Source of the DNA: Diaprepes abbreviatus
Taxonomy: Eukaryota > Arthropoda > Insecta > Coleoptera > Curculionidae
Direction of reading: 5' to 3'
Assembly: GCA_034092305.1 (NCBI GenBank)
Contig: JASJET010000122.1
Location: 18,666,501 to 18,730,500, forward strand
Length of the DNA stretch: 64,000 nt
Part shown: piece by piece, positions 48,362 through 60,040 of the stretch
Layout of the letters: each line of letters starts with the position of its first letter
How positions within the stretch are numbered: the stretch's first letter is position 1
Program-made: the position numbers and the translations under genes
Notes under the pieces: model-generated
What the model saw: the letters and a program-made list of their open reading frames with translations, nothing else
What the model was told of the DNA's origin: nothing
The model's database searches: none

Positions 48362-49430
48362 ATGGAACAATACACAGTGCAAGAGCTTATTCATATTGTT
48401 AACACTTATTATGAAAATGGGTCTTCTCGAAAACAAACATACAAACAACGTCGTGATTTTTTTGGTGCGAATAATCGTTCATCGAAAAAGAGTGTTTACA
48501 GAATGGTGCAAAAATTTGAGGAAACTGGATATGTTACAGATATACAGACACCTGTTCGTATCCGTCGAGTCCGCTCAGCTGAAAATATTATCAGGGTCTG
48601 AGAAAGTGTAAACGAAAATCCGAAAATGTATATTCCTCGACATTCGCAGCAATTAGGCCTTACTCAAACATCAACCTATCGTATTCTAAGAAAAGATTTG
48701 GCTCTTAAACCATATAAAATCCAGCTGATGTAGGACCTAAAGCTAAATGATCATAGGCAGCAACGTGAGTTTGTTCGATGGAGAGAACAAAAGCTAGAAG
48801 CTGATTTTTTGACAAGGCACATTTTCATCTTTCAGGTTACGTCAACAAACAAAACTGACTAATTTGGAGTGATGAAAAGCCAAGGGAAATTGAGGAAGAA
48901 CCTATGCATAGTCAACGTCTAACCGTTTGGTGTGGTTTTTGGGCGCGGGGCATTATTGGGTTATTTTTTTTTCGAAAATGAAGAAGCATAAGCCCTAACG
49001 GTAAATGGCGAACGTTATCGCACCATGTTACACGACTTTTTATAGCCAGAACTGGAAGATATTGATCTAGACGGTATGTGATTTCAACAGGACGGGATAA
49101 CATGCTATACGGCTCGGGAGACAATGGCCCTTTTGCAAACCAAATTTGGGGACAGAATCCCTTCCAGAAATGGTAACGTCAAACGGCCGCCGAGATGTTG
49201 TGACTTGACGTGGTGAAAAGCAAGGTGTATATCAACAATCCACAAACAATTCACAATTTAAAGAATGAGATTAGGTGCGTAATTAGTGAGATAGGACCCT
49301 ACTTGTGCTTAGACGTTATTAAAAATTTGGACAAAAGGATTATTGCCTGTCAAAGAAGCAGAGGGGGTCATTATTTCTCACACATTGTACACATCTGTAG
49401 AATTACTTCGACGGCAGTTCATCGTGGAAT
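48362..49430 (+). pseudogene. Nearly full-length Tc1/mariner-superfamily transposase relic
   Basis: From the ATG at 48362 the product has an N-terminal helix-turn-helix region (MEQYTVQELIHIVNTYYENG, then SKKSVYRMVQKFEETG). After a TGA at 48599 and further stops it continues with RHSQQLGLTQTSTYRILRKDL, VWCGFWARGIIG-like sequence, VNGERYRTMLHDFL, FQQDGITCYTARET and NGNVKRPPRCCDLT. A C-terminal part (VYINNPQTIHNLKNEI, then ACQRSRGGH) follows after a shift. This is the order of insect DDE_3-type transposases. At least three stops and one or two shifts make it dead. CTAAAGGGTCTTCCAATAAG at about 48243 may mark its 5' terminal repeat; the 3' end is lost near a (TA)n tract. Confidence 0.8.
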
Positions 49431-49546
49431 ATATATATATATATGAACGGTAGTGGATACAAATCCAAGTTATAGAGTATCGCTAATACTTCTTTTCAAG
49501 ATAAAATTGAAATATGTTGTAGGTTTTACTAGTATACGTACTATTA

Positions 49547-49553
<7 letters not shown>

Positions 49554-49618
<65 letters not shown>
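49554..49618. repeat. (TA)n microsatellite
   Basis: About 65 bp of TA ending exactly where the first copy of a 256 bp repeat begins. Confidence 0.95.
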
Positions 49619-49621
<3 letters not shown>

Positions 49622-49874
49622 GTAAAATGCGAACAGTAAATGCAAACTTCGTTCTAACCATATCCTTTCCGTGTTAGAGGTTGCACAGTTTGAATAAATT
49701 GCTAAGGAACACAATTTATCCTATTCCACCACCATCGAGATGTTGGCCTACCTGTACCACCATACCGAGAAGAAAGTCAAAACTTACCCTCCCCGCCACA
49801 GTGATACGGCAGAGGTACATGTTTCGTCTCTACTAGACTCATCAGGGTACCGACATGCACCTGGCTGTGCAAAG
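49619..49874. repeat. 256 bp direct repeat, copy 1
   Basis: Runs from GAAGTAAAATGCGAACAGT to CTGGCTGTGCAAAG and recurs at 50072-50327 with only a few substitutions. It contains a hammerhead-like motif on the minus strand. Both copies contain the same open frame of about 60 codons, which has no recognisable family and is probably incidental. Confidence 0.9.
49814..49851 (-). ncRNA. Hammerhead-like motif, copy 1 (cleavage site altered)
   Basis: Minus strand: GGTAC, then the intact core CTGATGA, helix II GTCT with AGAC closing an AGTAG loop, GAAAC, then ATG, and GTACC pairing back to GGTAC. Both conserved core strings are present. The triplet after GAAAC is ATG rather than an NUH-type site such as GTC, so self-cleavage is not expected. 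Confidence 0.5.
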
Positions 49875-50071
49875 GACAGATCGGAAAGAAGCATGCAAAT
49901 ACTGAACGCGGCTTCGCCGACCTCCCGCCGGATGGCGTATATATGTTTATGCGGCTTTCACGGATTCCTCCGTGTAAGATGCAATAGCAGTGTATATATC
50001 CACATTATGCCGTTATAGTGCTGAAATCACATTCAGCAAACGTACAACTATATGCAGCTCCGTGTAGGAAT

Positions 50072-50327
50072 GAAGTAAAATGCGAACAGTAAATGCAAAC
50101 TTCGTTCTAACCATATCCTTTCCGTGTTAGAGATTGCACAGTTTGAACAAATTGCTAAGGAACACAATTTATCCTATTCCACCACCATCGAGATGATGGC
50201 CTACCTGTACCACCATACCGAGAAGAAAGTCAAAACTTACCCTCCCCGCCACAGTGATACGGCAGAGGTACATGTTTCGTCTCTACTAGACTCATCAGGG
50301 TACCGACATGCACCTGGCTGTGCAAAG
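50072..50327. repeat. 256 bp direct repeat, copy 2
   Basis: Second copy at a 453 bp spacing. After it, CACGGAGGAATCCGTGAAAG (50329) is the inverted complement of a segment that follows copy 1 (about 49940-49975). Confidence 0.9.
50267..50304 (-). ncRNA. Hammerhead-like motif, copy 2
   Basis: Same motif and same altered triplet as at 49814-49851. Confidence 0.5.
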
Positions 50328-50355
50328 CCACGGAGGAATCCGTGAAAGCCGCATA

Positions 50356-50358
<3 letters not shown>

Positions 50359-50425
<67 letters not shown>
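50359..50425. repeat. (TA)n microsatellite
   Basis: About 67 bp of TA, followed at once by AGGCGCGGATCCAAGGGGG and long G and C runs that look like a transposon end. Confidence 0.95.
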
Positions 50426-50427
<2 letters not shown>

Positions 50428-50428
<1 letters not shown>

Positions 50429-52480
50429 GCGCGGATCCAAGGGGGGGGCGGTGGGGGCAATCGCCCCCCCCCCCCAAGAGCTTTGACTTTAGGAAAATGG
50501 ACTCGATTTTTCCTCTTGTACTATAGTTTATTCAAGAACTAGAAAGAGTAATAAATCATTTTTTACCTTTTTCTCTTCGCAAACTACTTGTGTTCTTTAG
50601 TCCGGTGTTTTTGGCAAAATTTGTTAGACACATATATTTTTCATAGGAATGGGTTAGAAATTTTATAATCAAAAATACCGGTCTATAATAATAGACTAAA
50701 ACGTAAGATTATTCTCTCAAAAAATTCTAAGTTATAATTTAAATCCTTACAAAATATCCATTGTCAAAAATACAAAAAATTAAACATATAAAAAAATAAA
50801 TTCGTCCACATAATAATAAAATATTTTTGGGGCTATCGGTCATTTTATTATTAATTAAAAACATTTTTAGGGTATTTGACGTTTCAGTTTATTTATTTCT
50901 TAAACCATCTGCTGAATTACAATTAAACACTAAAAAGGGATTCAAATGTAATTACTTTTTTTTTTGTAATTAAAATTAGACCTACTTATTTTTATTTCTA
51001 TTGTACTGATATCTTAATTTAATTTACTTTTATATATGGAAATACGATAGCCCCAAAAAAATAAGATAAACATGTTAATTCTACACGCTTAAGAAAAAGA
51101 CACAAACACAATAATAAAATAATAAAAAACTTACGGCTAATTAGTATTAAATATATATAAAATTAAAGAGTGGGACACACTAAAATAAAAATATATAAAA
51201 AATAAAAAACATATAAACAACACTAAACAATAAAATACAACAAAAACAAGAATTTAAATAACAAATTGTGTTTACACTAGTAAACATTACGTATCTAATT
51301 CCGAATCAAAGTCAGTGAAACTATCTTCGCTCAAATTAATTATAATTGGTTCCTCTATCTCACCGATTATGAGATCGAGTTCTCACATTTTGTTTTATTT
51401 TTTTATTATATGGATTTTTCCCAATTTTCCGCAGTAACATTATTCAAAAAAATCTTTCAAAAGTTTAGTTAAATTACTAATTTTATTAATTGTGTTATTT
51501 CTAGCAACTCTACCTTTTACTTGGGAGAGATATTTACGTCTCCAACGGACAGTTTCCGGACGCTTTATAAGAACAGATTTTCTATCTGGTTTTTCCCAGC
51601 AAAAATTAAGTTCTCTGAGCAATTTCCAGAGATCAGTTCTTTTAATTTCAGGTAAATCGCGATCTTCAATGATTTTAGTTGGAATTTTGTAGATGGTTGG
51701 GATCTGCTTCTCATAATAAAATGTATATACCACCCCTTTAATTGCAGTTTTCATCTCTTCTTCCAACGAGGTTTTTCGTTTGCTTATGATCGAATGTGGC
51801 TTGGGAATACTAACAATTCCAGTTGTTTTTTCTCCTTCAGTATTCGGTACATAGCAGATTTTCCAACTCCTCTCAACAGAGCTTTTAACATTATTATCTA
51901 GATATTGATATCTTAAGGCATCATAAACATTCATCATAATAAGTTTTTCGTTGAGGAAAAAATGCCCTGGTTTAACGATTTTGGAATAAATATAGAGGTG
52001 AAAGCCATATCTTTTGGGTATCTCACTAATCTCAAATAATATATAAAAACAAGCGCAAACAAGATAAATCACTAAGAAAAAACTGTAAGTTATACTTTGC
52101 TCACTGACAGAAATTAAATTAAACTATCAAAAATTCTATGTTGTAGTAAATTTATAAAATATATTTAAATATAATGAAATATAATTAGATTTACGGCAGT
52201 TCTCAGTCACCTGCGGCACTGGAGGTTTCGGTAACAGTTTTATTACTCTCTTTAGTTCTTGAATAGAGTATAGGAGTCTGTATGCTTGCGTTCGTCCCCC
52301 CCCCCCCCCAAAAAAAAAAAGCTTTGAGTTCAGGAAAATAGAACCTATTCTGCCTTTTAAATTAGGAATGAGTATGCTGCTTGCACTCCCCCCCCCCCCC
52401 CCCCATTGACAACTTGTTTTTCTTACCACACTGTACTTTTGTGATATCACCGCCCGCCCCCCCCCCCCAAAGAGAGAGGC
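50428..52480. mobile_element. Possible DNA transposon with G/C-run ends enclosing a transposase relic
   Basis: The left side has GGCGCGGATCCAAGGGG, then a C run followed by AAGAGCTTTGACTTTAGGAAAATGG. A related string (C run, then AAGCTTTGAGTTCAGGAAAATAG) lies at about 52297-52340, with further C runs at 52388 and 52455. The transposase-like relic at 51440-51880 lies between. The boundaries are uncertain. Confidence 0.35.
51440..51880 (-). pseudogene. Tc1-like transposase N-terminal relic (pre-DDE region)
   Basis: The minus-strand frame (open from 52072) contains, from about 51860, TEGEKTTGIVSIPKP, then EEEMKTAIKGVVYTFYYEKQIPTIYKI, RTDLWKLLRELNFCWEKPDRKSVLIKRPE and VRWRRKYLSQVK. I recall this pattern from the region between the helix-turn-helix and the catalytic domain of a Tc1-like transposase group in insects. 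No DDE domain follows; after YLSQVK the frame ends within about 25 residues. The hydrophobic N-terminal 60 codons of the open frame do not belong to the family. Confidence 0.55.
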
Positions 52481-52489
52481 TATATATAT

Positions 52490-53310
52490 ATTTTAGTCGC
52501 ACTGAACTATTAATGCTAAAACTTGTCTGTCATATTGGATCTGTGATAGAACAAATATTCATATTCAGACACCACAAACTCCCAATATCTCCATGTTAGA
52601 CCCGCTAGTTTAAATTTTTTAAATGAAAGTGTTAAACTGGATTGTTATGCAAATTATTTGCAATAAGTAATATGATAAATTTCAAGATAATTACATAAAT
52701 GTAAGCGAATTAGATTTGGATGACAAGATAACAAATATGTGAAGTGAAATAATAGACTGTAAAATAGTTATTCTTTTATCATTTTATCGTTATTGTAGTT
52801 ATGTTAGAGAAATTATTTCACTAAGCTTGACTTTAATTTATCAAAATCTCCTAATCGGAATATGTATAATGTATCAAACTGATGGCAGATAACATTTGGA
52901 AAAAAAGTTTAAATTTAAAATAAGTAATAACTTAAAGTTATTAGGATCACGAAGTTCAAAAATTATACAACCAAGTTTAAAAATGCATTTTGAGATACAA
53001 ACTAATTTTTTTTTATTAACATTTACGAAAATACATTAGTCTATTCCGATGTATTTAGCTATTTTTTTTATTTTCGTAATTATTTTTAAGATATAAAGCA
53101 TTTTATTACTTTTAGTTCACTATATGAATGCGATTTAAATGAACAATAATGTAATAAAACATATTTACCTTGTAATTAATACTGAATTTAAAATGTAGGT
53201 TGTTTTATTACGAAAATCAAAAACAGGAGATGAACACAATCAGTTTTAAATTAATTTATGCTTTTTTACCCATTTTCGCCAGGCTGTCGATCAACGAGGA
53301 ATTCATTTTA
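52490..53310. other. AT-rich DNA, nothing recognised
   Basis: No gene or bounded repeat. At 53320, ACAGGGTGTCCGGTAAGTAC looks like a DNA-transposon terminal sequence, but I find no partner. Confidence 0.45.
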
Positions 53311-53932
53311 TTCCTTTATACAGGGTGTCCGGTAAGTACGTCCTAATTTGTCTGGAGCATACAAGGGAGAGACCGTTTTTAAAGTTAGACCGGTTTGAAT
53401 AATGGAAACACTATTTGAAATTTATATAATTAGAAACTTTTATATGCTGGAACAAATTTCTAAAACTAAAAAATGTAAGTTAAGCTAGACTTTGAATTGG
53501 CATGATAAAATCATAGACATAGAACGTACTAGACTGCGCGTCCACAATACCCACCATTCTCATAGTGCAGTGTTCTATGCTCCGCCCATTAAAAAGAAAG
53601 TTGAATACGCTTTCACTCTTTTTTTTTCTGGCATTGTGAGAAATGGCGGAATTGGGGACGTGCCATCTAGTTCATTCTATTTCTATGGGTAAAATACTGA
53701 AACGTTGAAACATTTCGTTCATCTTTTATCATTTCACCGTTTATTTTGATTATATTCTTAGAGTTTGAATATAAAACGATTATATATGAGAAAATTAATT
53801 CTCAACCAACTGAAAAAAACCTTATACTATATGGAAAAAACGTACTCTGTTCTAACACAGAGACAAAGCACTATCTCGATTGCAATAACACCAGGACAGG
53901 GTGGAAGCCTTTCCCATGACGGTGCACTGCCA

Positions 53933-53975
53933 TCTATAGACCGGTTTCGAACTTGTTGGTCCTCCTCAGTACAGA
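53933..53975 (-). ncRNA. Hammerhead ribozyme, full consensus core
   Basis: Minus strand: helix I TCTGTA pairs with TATAGA (5 Watson-Crick pairs and one G-U). The core is CTGAGGA (fits CTGANGA). Helix II GGAC pairs with GTTC around CAACAA. GAAA is intact, followed by a minimal helix III (AC..GT around CG) and the GTC cleavage triplet. All invariant core positions are present. The very short helix III is the form known from Penelope-like elements and retrozymes, where dimerisation is thought to help activity. Confidence 0.75.
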
Positions 53976-54358
53976 ATAGGACAGCCCACCTCGACATCGG
54001 AGAAATAAATCCTTTAAGCAACTTATATTAGACAAAATATCAAATCTAATACAAGCAGCGCCATCTCCCAGTATTCCTCGCAATCTGAATATATTATCTT
54101 GTAGAGATCTGTATCTAGATACAATATGCTTGCAGTTGGGTGTATAAAATACAATTACATAAGAGAAACTTAGTTCTCAACTAACTAAAAAACCTTATAT
54201 TATAAGGAAAAATGTACTCTCTTCTAACACAGAGAGATTATTTATTCAGATTGCGTGGAATGCTGGAAGATGGCGCTGCTTGTATTAGATTTCATATTTT
54301 GTCTAATATAAGTTGCTTAAAGGATTTATTTCTCCGATGCTGAGGTACGCTGGCCTGT

Positions 54359-54401
54359 TCTATACTGACGACAACCAACAAGTTCGAAACCGTTCTACAG
54401 A
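54359..54401 (+). ncRNA. Hammerhead ribozyme, second copy in opposite orientation
   Basis: The + strand has helix I TCTATA with TACAGA (one mismatch), core CTGACGA, helix II CAAC with GTTC (three of four pairs), GAAA intact, and a TTC cleavage triplet, which is an allowed NUH site. It is the inverted partner of the motif at 53933-53975, slightly more worn. Confidence 0.65.
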
Positions 54402-54629
54402 TGGAGGTACACCACCATGGGAATAGCTTCCACCCTTTCTTGGTATTCTTGAAATCTGAGATAGTTTCTCTTATATAATTGTATTTTATACACCCAACTG
54501 CAAGTGTATTGTATCCACTTTTGGTTCGAATATAATGTTTTACTGTGCATTCCAGATATAATTTATAATTAGAAAAGTTGCGATTGTGTTTCATTATTCA
54601 TACTGAAACCAAACCGCTTTTTTGTGAAA

Positions 54630-55500
54630 CTTATGCCAAGCTGAAATGATTAGGAGAGGCAACCTCTTCCGAGAACTGGCTCCTAATTGTTTACATATGG
54701 ATCTTCACAAGACATAAGAGCTAGAGCTGAATCAGAGAATTTTATTTTTTGGATAATATGCAACGGTCTTTCAAACAGAAATTTATGCTATTCTGCAATG
54801 TGCCATCTCTGTGAGAGGTACAATAAACATATTCTCTGCTCTGACATACTGGCGCTGAAATATAATATCGCAGCTTCACGACTAATGTCTGAGTGTAAGG
54901 ATGTATTGGATAGTCTGACAAAGAAAAGATGCAGAATTAAGCTCGTGCGGGTTCCGGATCCCTTGGGCATACATGGGAACGAGAAAGCAGATCATTTGGC
55001 AAGGATGGGGTCCGCATTCGTCACCAATTATGTTCCTGTTCCAGTTACCGTCCGAAAGAGGGAAATAAAACTGTTGCAAATTTCCTGAATCCTGAAGGTT
55101 CTCGGAAACGTGCCGAGGAACGTATAACTGAACCTAACGCCCGGCACACCAGAGAACTACTCTCCTTGTAGAGAAAGGAACTGTGAATTGTTATTGGACT
55201 ACTGCTAGGACTGCTGAACTAATCTGCGTAGCCATCTTCATAAGATTAGCATCTTGGATGGCCCGATGTGCAGATAGTTGTCTGGAGGAAGATGCATTGT
55301 CCATATCCCGAGAAAATACCCAGCACTCAACGGACTGAGGCTGAGATGTTTCGAAGATATAATATTATTACCTGAAGCCGTTGGGCTAATTCAGTTAGCG
55401 AGGCTGCTTAGATTTGCAAAGGCGATCTGCCTCAACCAACTTGAAATTATGGTGGGATGTAAAGGGCCCAAACTGGCCTAAGCATCGGAGATCTAGTATC
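54630..55500 (+). mobile_element. LINE relic (RNase H, Cys-rich tail, 3' end), copy B
   Basis: With shifts, the + strand reads FQTEIYAILQCA, LTYWR (RNase H strands), a worn RIPWAYMGTRKQIIWQGW, then LEEDALSISRENTQHS where the family has EDETxxHVLxECPAL. It ends with GGTGGGATGTAAAGGGCCCA (55450), as in copy A. A 133-codon open frame at 54687-55088 covers part of the RNase H region: its segment NSLTKK-like CKDVLDSLTKKRCRIKLV, then HGNEKADHLARMGS is the best preserved RNase H motif. Confidence 0.7.
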
Positions 55501-55509
55501 ATCACTTTC

Positions 55510-56230
55510 ATTCATTAGTCAAACAACATTTGAAGTCATATAACATTTTATCAAATCAAAAACGGGACGTGACGTGTACAAACTGATCAGTATAATAATG
55601 TTTTTTTTTATTATTTATCGAAAAACGAATCCAGAGGACATGAAAAATAGTAATTTTAGGCTCATTCCTAATATAACTTAAGATGTCACCTTGGAATCAA
55701 ATATTTATAAGTAAGATTTATAATACTAGCTGAAAAATATTTTTTTCTAATTTTATAACACGTAATTGTGATATCTAAAGTTCAAATAAGTGAGGCACTA
55801 TTATTTCTCACTCATTCACTAATTTAATATACTTTCAAAGAAATAAATTAAGGTACATTTATTGTTTTGATTAGTTCTAACAGTAGTTTTTAAAATGTTT
55901 GTTACCGTTATTTGTGATATAGGTCACTGTATTTTTCTACATTGATCGTGGAGGGAAAATACTCTGCGTAGTCACGCTTTTATTCAGGACCTTTCGGTAC
56001 TTATATTTCCAGTTAACTTGATCTATAGCAATTGAGGGTCTTCTTGATCATCGCGAAATAATACTTCATTTATACAGAAAGCCAAGATTATAATCCTTTT
56101 TAAAAATATACTAGTAAATTACTTTTGGTCTTACATTTTTACAATCTGCAAATACATTACCTACTTATTTTATCTTATCTTTTGAACACATTAACAAAGT
56201 ACGTGATTTTTACAAAATGGTAAACGGTTT
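55510..56230. other. 5' flank of the channel gene
   Basis: AT-rich, no coding sequence recognised. Promoter or 5' UTR exons of the downstream channel gene may lie here but cannot be shown. Confidence 0.4.
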
Positions 56231-56243
56231 ATAGACGAACGGT

Positions 56244-56341
56244 ATGCCTGGGGAAAAAGATGAGTTGCTAAAATTTTTGCAGAAGGATAGTAAAAATAGA
56301 TTGGATTTTCCTGTTGTTTTGAAAACACAACACAGTGTTAT
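56244..56341 (+). CDS. Inward-rectifier K+ channel, first coding exon
   Basis: ATG at 56244 has an in-frame TAG 12 bases upstream (56232-56234). The 32 codons read MPGEKDELLKFLQKD to VVLKTQHSV, a plausible hydrophilic cytoplasmic N-terminus. The exon ends at 56341 before a strong donor gtaagt and leaves two bases of a codon. The next recognised exon of the channel (60547) begins with exactly one base of a split codon, so the phases fit and the join gives Ile. The assignment to the channel rests on this phase fit, the donor and the strand; the N-termini of these channels are not conserved. Confidence 0.6.
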
Positions 56342-57529
56342 GTAAGTACCCTTTAAATTTTATTAAGTGTCGATTTAAATACCATAAGAGCATAGTAGTA
56401 TTTAGTTATTGTTATTTGGGAAATTTTATATTTTATTTTCTCAGTAGTATAGAGAGCTAAATATATAAAAATTAAAAAAAAATAATAATAATATACATTT
56501 CTTATATAAAATTTATTCAACTCTAAACTTTCAAATTGAGTATTTGCTTCTACCTTAAGCCTGATGGAAGAGATCCCGCCTAAATTGCAAATCAATTTGT
56601 GTCGCGAGATCTTCTCCAACCATACACATGTAAAGGAACTGTACTGATCGTGTAATAAACTGAAAATGTCGAGACCATGCTATCCGCAATTTTGGGGAAA
56701 GTTCACTTATAACAGCAGTGAATACGCTATCGCCATAGGAAAATTATATGGGCTAAATATAGTCGGTTATCTCTAAATGACAAGGGTAGAACCAATTTGC
56801 GCGGCTTTCCGAATTTATATCGACATAAGCAGTTGAACGAAACGGATAATAGGAAGACATAAAATGATAACACTACGTTATAAACTAACCCGACTCATCT
56901 AATTCATGTCAATTGAATATAATCTCTTGATATCTAACAGATTAAAAAATTTTATTATATTTTTGGTTATCAAAAATAACTCGTCATTAAAAAAGCAATA
57001 TGGTTGACAAACCATTTCTTCAAAACGTTTTATTTTTGGAAAGAACAGTTAAAATGTTATTTAGTTGGCACCCCGTTATTTTTAATATTTCCTAATTTTT
57101 AATTAAAATATTCTTAGAAAGTCGAATGTGTGTCGCAAATTTCAAGTAAATTTGAGAATACAGACATACAAAATTAGTACAAGACATTCTGTTCATATCT
57201 CAATGGTATGAGCGCGCTATTTAAAAATGTTTTTCTGCGGCTAGTTTTGACTATAGATTTAACACAAATACTTATGTCCATATGTTCATAACAGCCGAAT
57301 ATCTTAGTTTTAAACAGTTAAGTCTAACATTATTGTTTTCATTAACATATCTTATAAAAAATTTGAGAAATAACAATTTGTAAGATATTTGAAACTTTTA
57401 TTTAAATAAGTAAAACATTTTTTATTTTAATAATGTTAACTACAACATTTAACTTAATTAGGCAATATTCAACATTATACTACACTACAGTTAAATAAAT
57501 ATTATGATTATAATTTATTAGGACCCAAC

Positions 57530-58060
57530 AGGTCAACGAATGAGGGCCTTCAGCATAAAAGCTTTATTTATGGTACATTTGATCTTCAGTCCTCTACAAA
57601 TCTTTACAAAATAAAAAAAAAAGTAGATTAAAGGATGAATATGAGATCTGCCAGTATCGTTAATGGACGTCTTCTGGCTGGCCGTTGGTTTTGGTCCATT
57701 GTCTTACGCAGTTCCTCTATCATTGCGAAGTTTCAGATTTTGTTACAAACTTAGTTGTCAAAACAGGGAGTCTTGCAGTAAGAGGCTGGATATTTAGTGA
57801 ATTCATATAATAACTGATAGGATGGTTTATGTAATGGATTGATAGGATGATGGATTTTAGTCAAAATACTTAGAGCTTTGGTTTATACTGTTTCAAGGTT
57901 TATCAGTGCTGGCTTTTTGCAGTTACTGTATATAGGGTCATATATTACTGTATATAGGACGCATGCATTCCATTGATGTCGGCATATTGCTTCTTCCCCT
58001 AAAGTATTTGGCTCTTTGTATGCATTTTTGTTTAATAGTTCTAGAGTGCCGATTTAAGAT
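57530..58060 (-). mobile_element. LINE relic (RT end), minus strand
   Basis: The minus strand carries LINLETV, a stop, TKALSILTKIHHPINPLHKPSYQLLYEFTKYPA, the pattern that follows the RT palm in some insect non-LTR elements. It has many stops. It lies in the channel gene intron. Confidence 0.4.
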
Positions 58061-58499
58061 AATTTTGTGGTCTATATTTGCGACTAAATATTTGATTGAT
58101 GGCTTGATCTATCTTACTTCTTTGTTAATAATATAAAATTAATTTAATCCAGGAAAAGAACAAAGATTTTAATGCCAATTTATAACTTCACACTAATAAT
58201 AATGTGCCAAAACTACTTTTTCCCCAAAATAGCGACTAGCATACTATGAACGTTTTTGGTCTGATAGCTCTGTTTCAATCAGTCGTCCATTTTATTTTTT
58301 TAAATCTGTGCCTCCAACTTGAAGTTGTACGTGACTTTATATGGAAGGAAGCTTACTGGAGCCAGAGGAACAATACTGAGTTGTTCATGCTCGCACAGAA
58401 ACAAAGCAAACAAAAAAAGAAACAATCCATCAGTTAGAAAACAACCTTACAAAAAGTTCCTGATTCTGAGATACAAAATGTTTTATTGGTTGTCTAATC

Positions 58500-59330
58500 T
58501 TTCCAACATCTTTGAAAATTAATATCTTGATGGAATGTGGCAGTATGTTATGCATTTTTAGCACGAAGTATGTAACAAATCTACAGTAAAATGAGTTATA
58601 ATACATGGGTATGCAAATTTGTTACTTTTTGGTAAATATGTAAGACTTGACAATGCACAAAGGTTGCCGTATGTTAAGAATAGCAAATTCCTCGTATAAA
58701 AAAGTTATAGAGTATCTACGAGGGTTATGAAATAAAATTTTTAGAACAGTGTTGTGACAAGTTGCTAAAGTTTTCAGATTTCTGTCGTATAATCCAACCT
58801 ATATTATAATAGCATATCTTAAAACAGTATCGACCAATGTATTATATGTCAGAATTAAATTTTTACTTAAAACATATCTGAGCTTAACAAATTTATAAAA
58901 GTTCATTCTGATTTTTGTAGTTAAATAAAGTATATAGTCATTCTACTTTAGATGTTCATCAACAATAACTCCCAAATATTTAATTTTATTATTTTTTTCA
59001 ATTTAAAAGCAGTTACAATTTTGTTACTTTTGTAACAGATGGATAGATAAATTTATTTCATTAAATTTTGCATAAAATATACAATTGTAATACGTTACAG
59101 TCAGATAACAAAATAATAAAGTAAAAATTAAAAAAGTGAATTATACAAAAACGATATTAAATACAAAACCAACAAATTAAATACTTGCTATGCTTGCTCC
59201 AACAAAAATTTCTTTAGGTTACTTTGAAACCTTATTAAGTCTAAATCCTTATTTGTGTCAGGCGACATGTTGTACAATGGAACATTCAGTGTATTATTTC
59301 TATTTCTTTCTATTGAAGGTCTAATTAAGA
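58500..59330 (-). mobile_element. LINE relic (RT thumb and C-terminal end), minus strand
   Basis: The minus strand reads KYLGVIVDEHLK, a stop, NDYILYL, TTKIRMNFYKFVKLRYVLSK, TYNTLVDTVLRYAI, then after a stop NTVLKILFHNPRRYS and FLYEEFAILNIRQPL. This is a well-preserved order of blocks from a LINE reverse transcriptase C-terminal part. At 59190-59320 (minus) SIERNRNNTLNVPLYNM and NLKKFLLEQA look like the C-terminus of a second copy. Both lie in the channel intron in reverse orientation. Confidence 0.7.
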
Positions 59331-59943
59331 TGATCTAATGCTCTAAGAATGAAAATGGGAATTTTGGTGGAAATTTCCACTGTTTTTATGTATTTTTAGT
59401 AAACTTGTAGAAGATAAAAAAAATAGACAACGTCAGTATTCGCAATTTTATTAAGTGTGGTCTACAGTGGTCGTTATAGCCGATACCAATAACAAGTCCA
59501 GTAGACTTTTTCTGCATTCTAAAAATCTGAATCGCACCAGAACAGCAAACCCAAACCCAAACCGTATGAAATATAAGAATGCAATAAGGAGTAGTAATAA
59601 ACAGAGAGAATGGTGTCACAGTAAAGATACCCACGAAGCTGCCTAGGAACAAACATAGAGTATGCCAACTCAATCTTTAATAATGTGATATGTAAATTCT
59701 GTCGTCCAAACTGATACCCAACAATTTTCCCGAAGAATCATCGACTACTCTACGTCCATTTGAAAAAATTAAATTTCGCTTTTTTTCTTCATTTAATTTA
59801 ATAGAATTATAATAAATCAACAATGTAAGCTTTGCTTTATTAAATAAAATTTAGAATATTTTTATATACAAAATAATTCATAGAAAATTCACATTCTTAG
59901 CCCGACTAATATTGTCGCAATGTAAATAAACCAATGCACTCTA

Positions 59944-60021
<78 letters not shown>
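59944..60021. repeat. (TA)n microsatellite
   Basis: About 78 bp of TA, left boundary of a hairpin cassette. Confidence 0.95.
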
Positions 60022-60024
<3 letters not shown>

Positions 60025-60040
60025 TATATATGTGTACTGG

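Larger units (their letters stand above)
53770..54540. repeat. Nested direct and inverted repeats carrying two hammerhead ribozymes (pLTR- or retrozyme-like)
   Basis: Direct repeats: AAAAAACCTTATACTATA (about 53815) recurs as AAAAAACCTTATATTATA (about 54187), each followed by GTACTCT and CTAACACAGAGA. Inverted repeats: about 53885-54110 pairs with about 54255-54440, for example AGCAACTTATATTAGACA at 54017 and its complement near 54301. A third shared part, GCAGTTGGGTGTATAAAATAC (54131), returns inverted at about 54486. Tandem plus inverted terminal units with hammerheads are typical of Penelope-like retroelement pLTRs and of animal retrozymes. Confidence 0.7.

Noticed and set aside
52381..52599. 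Proline-rich open frame
   Set aside because: Produced by C homopolymer runs near a transposon end.
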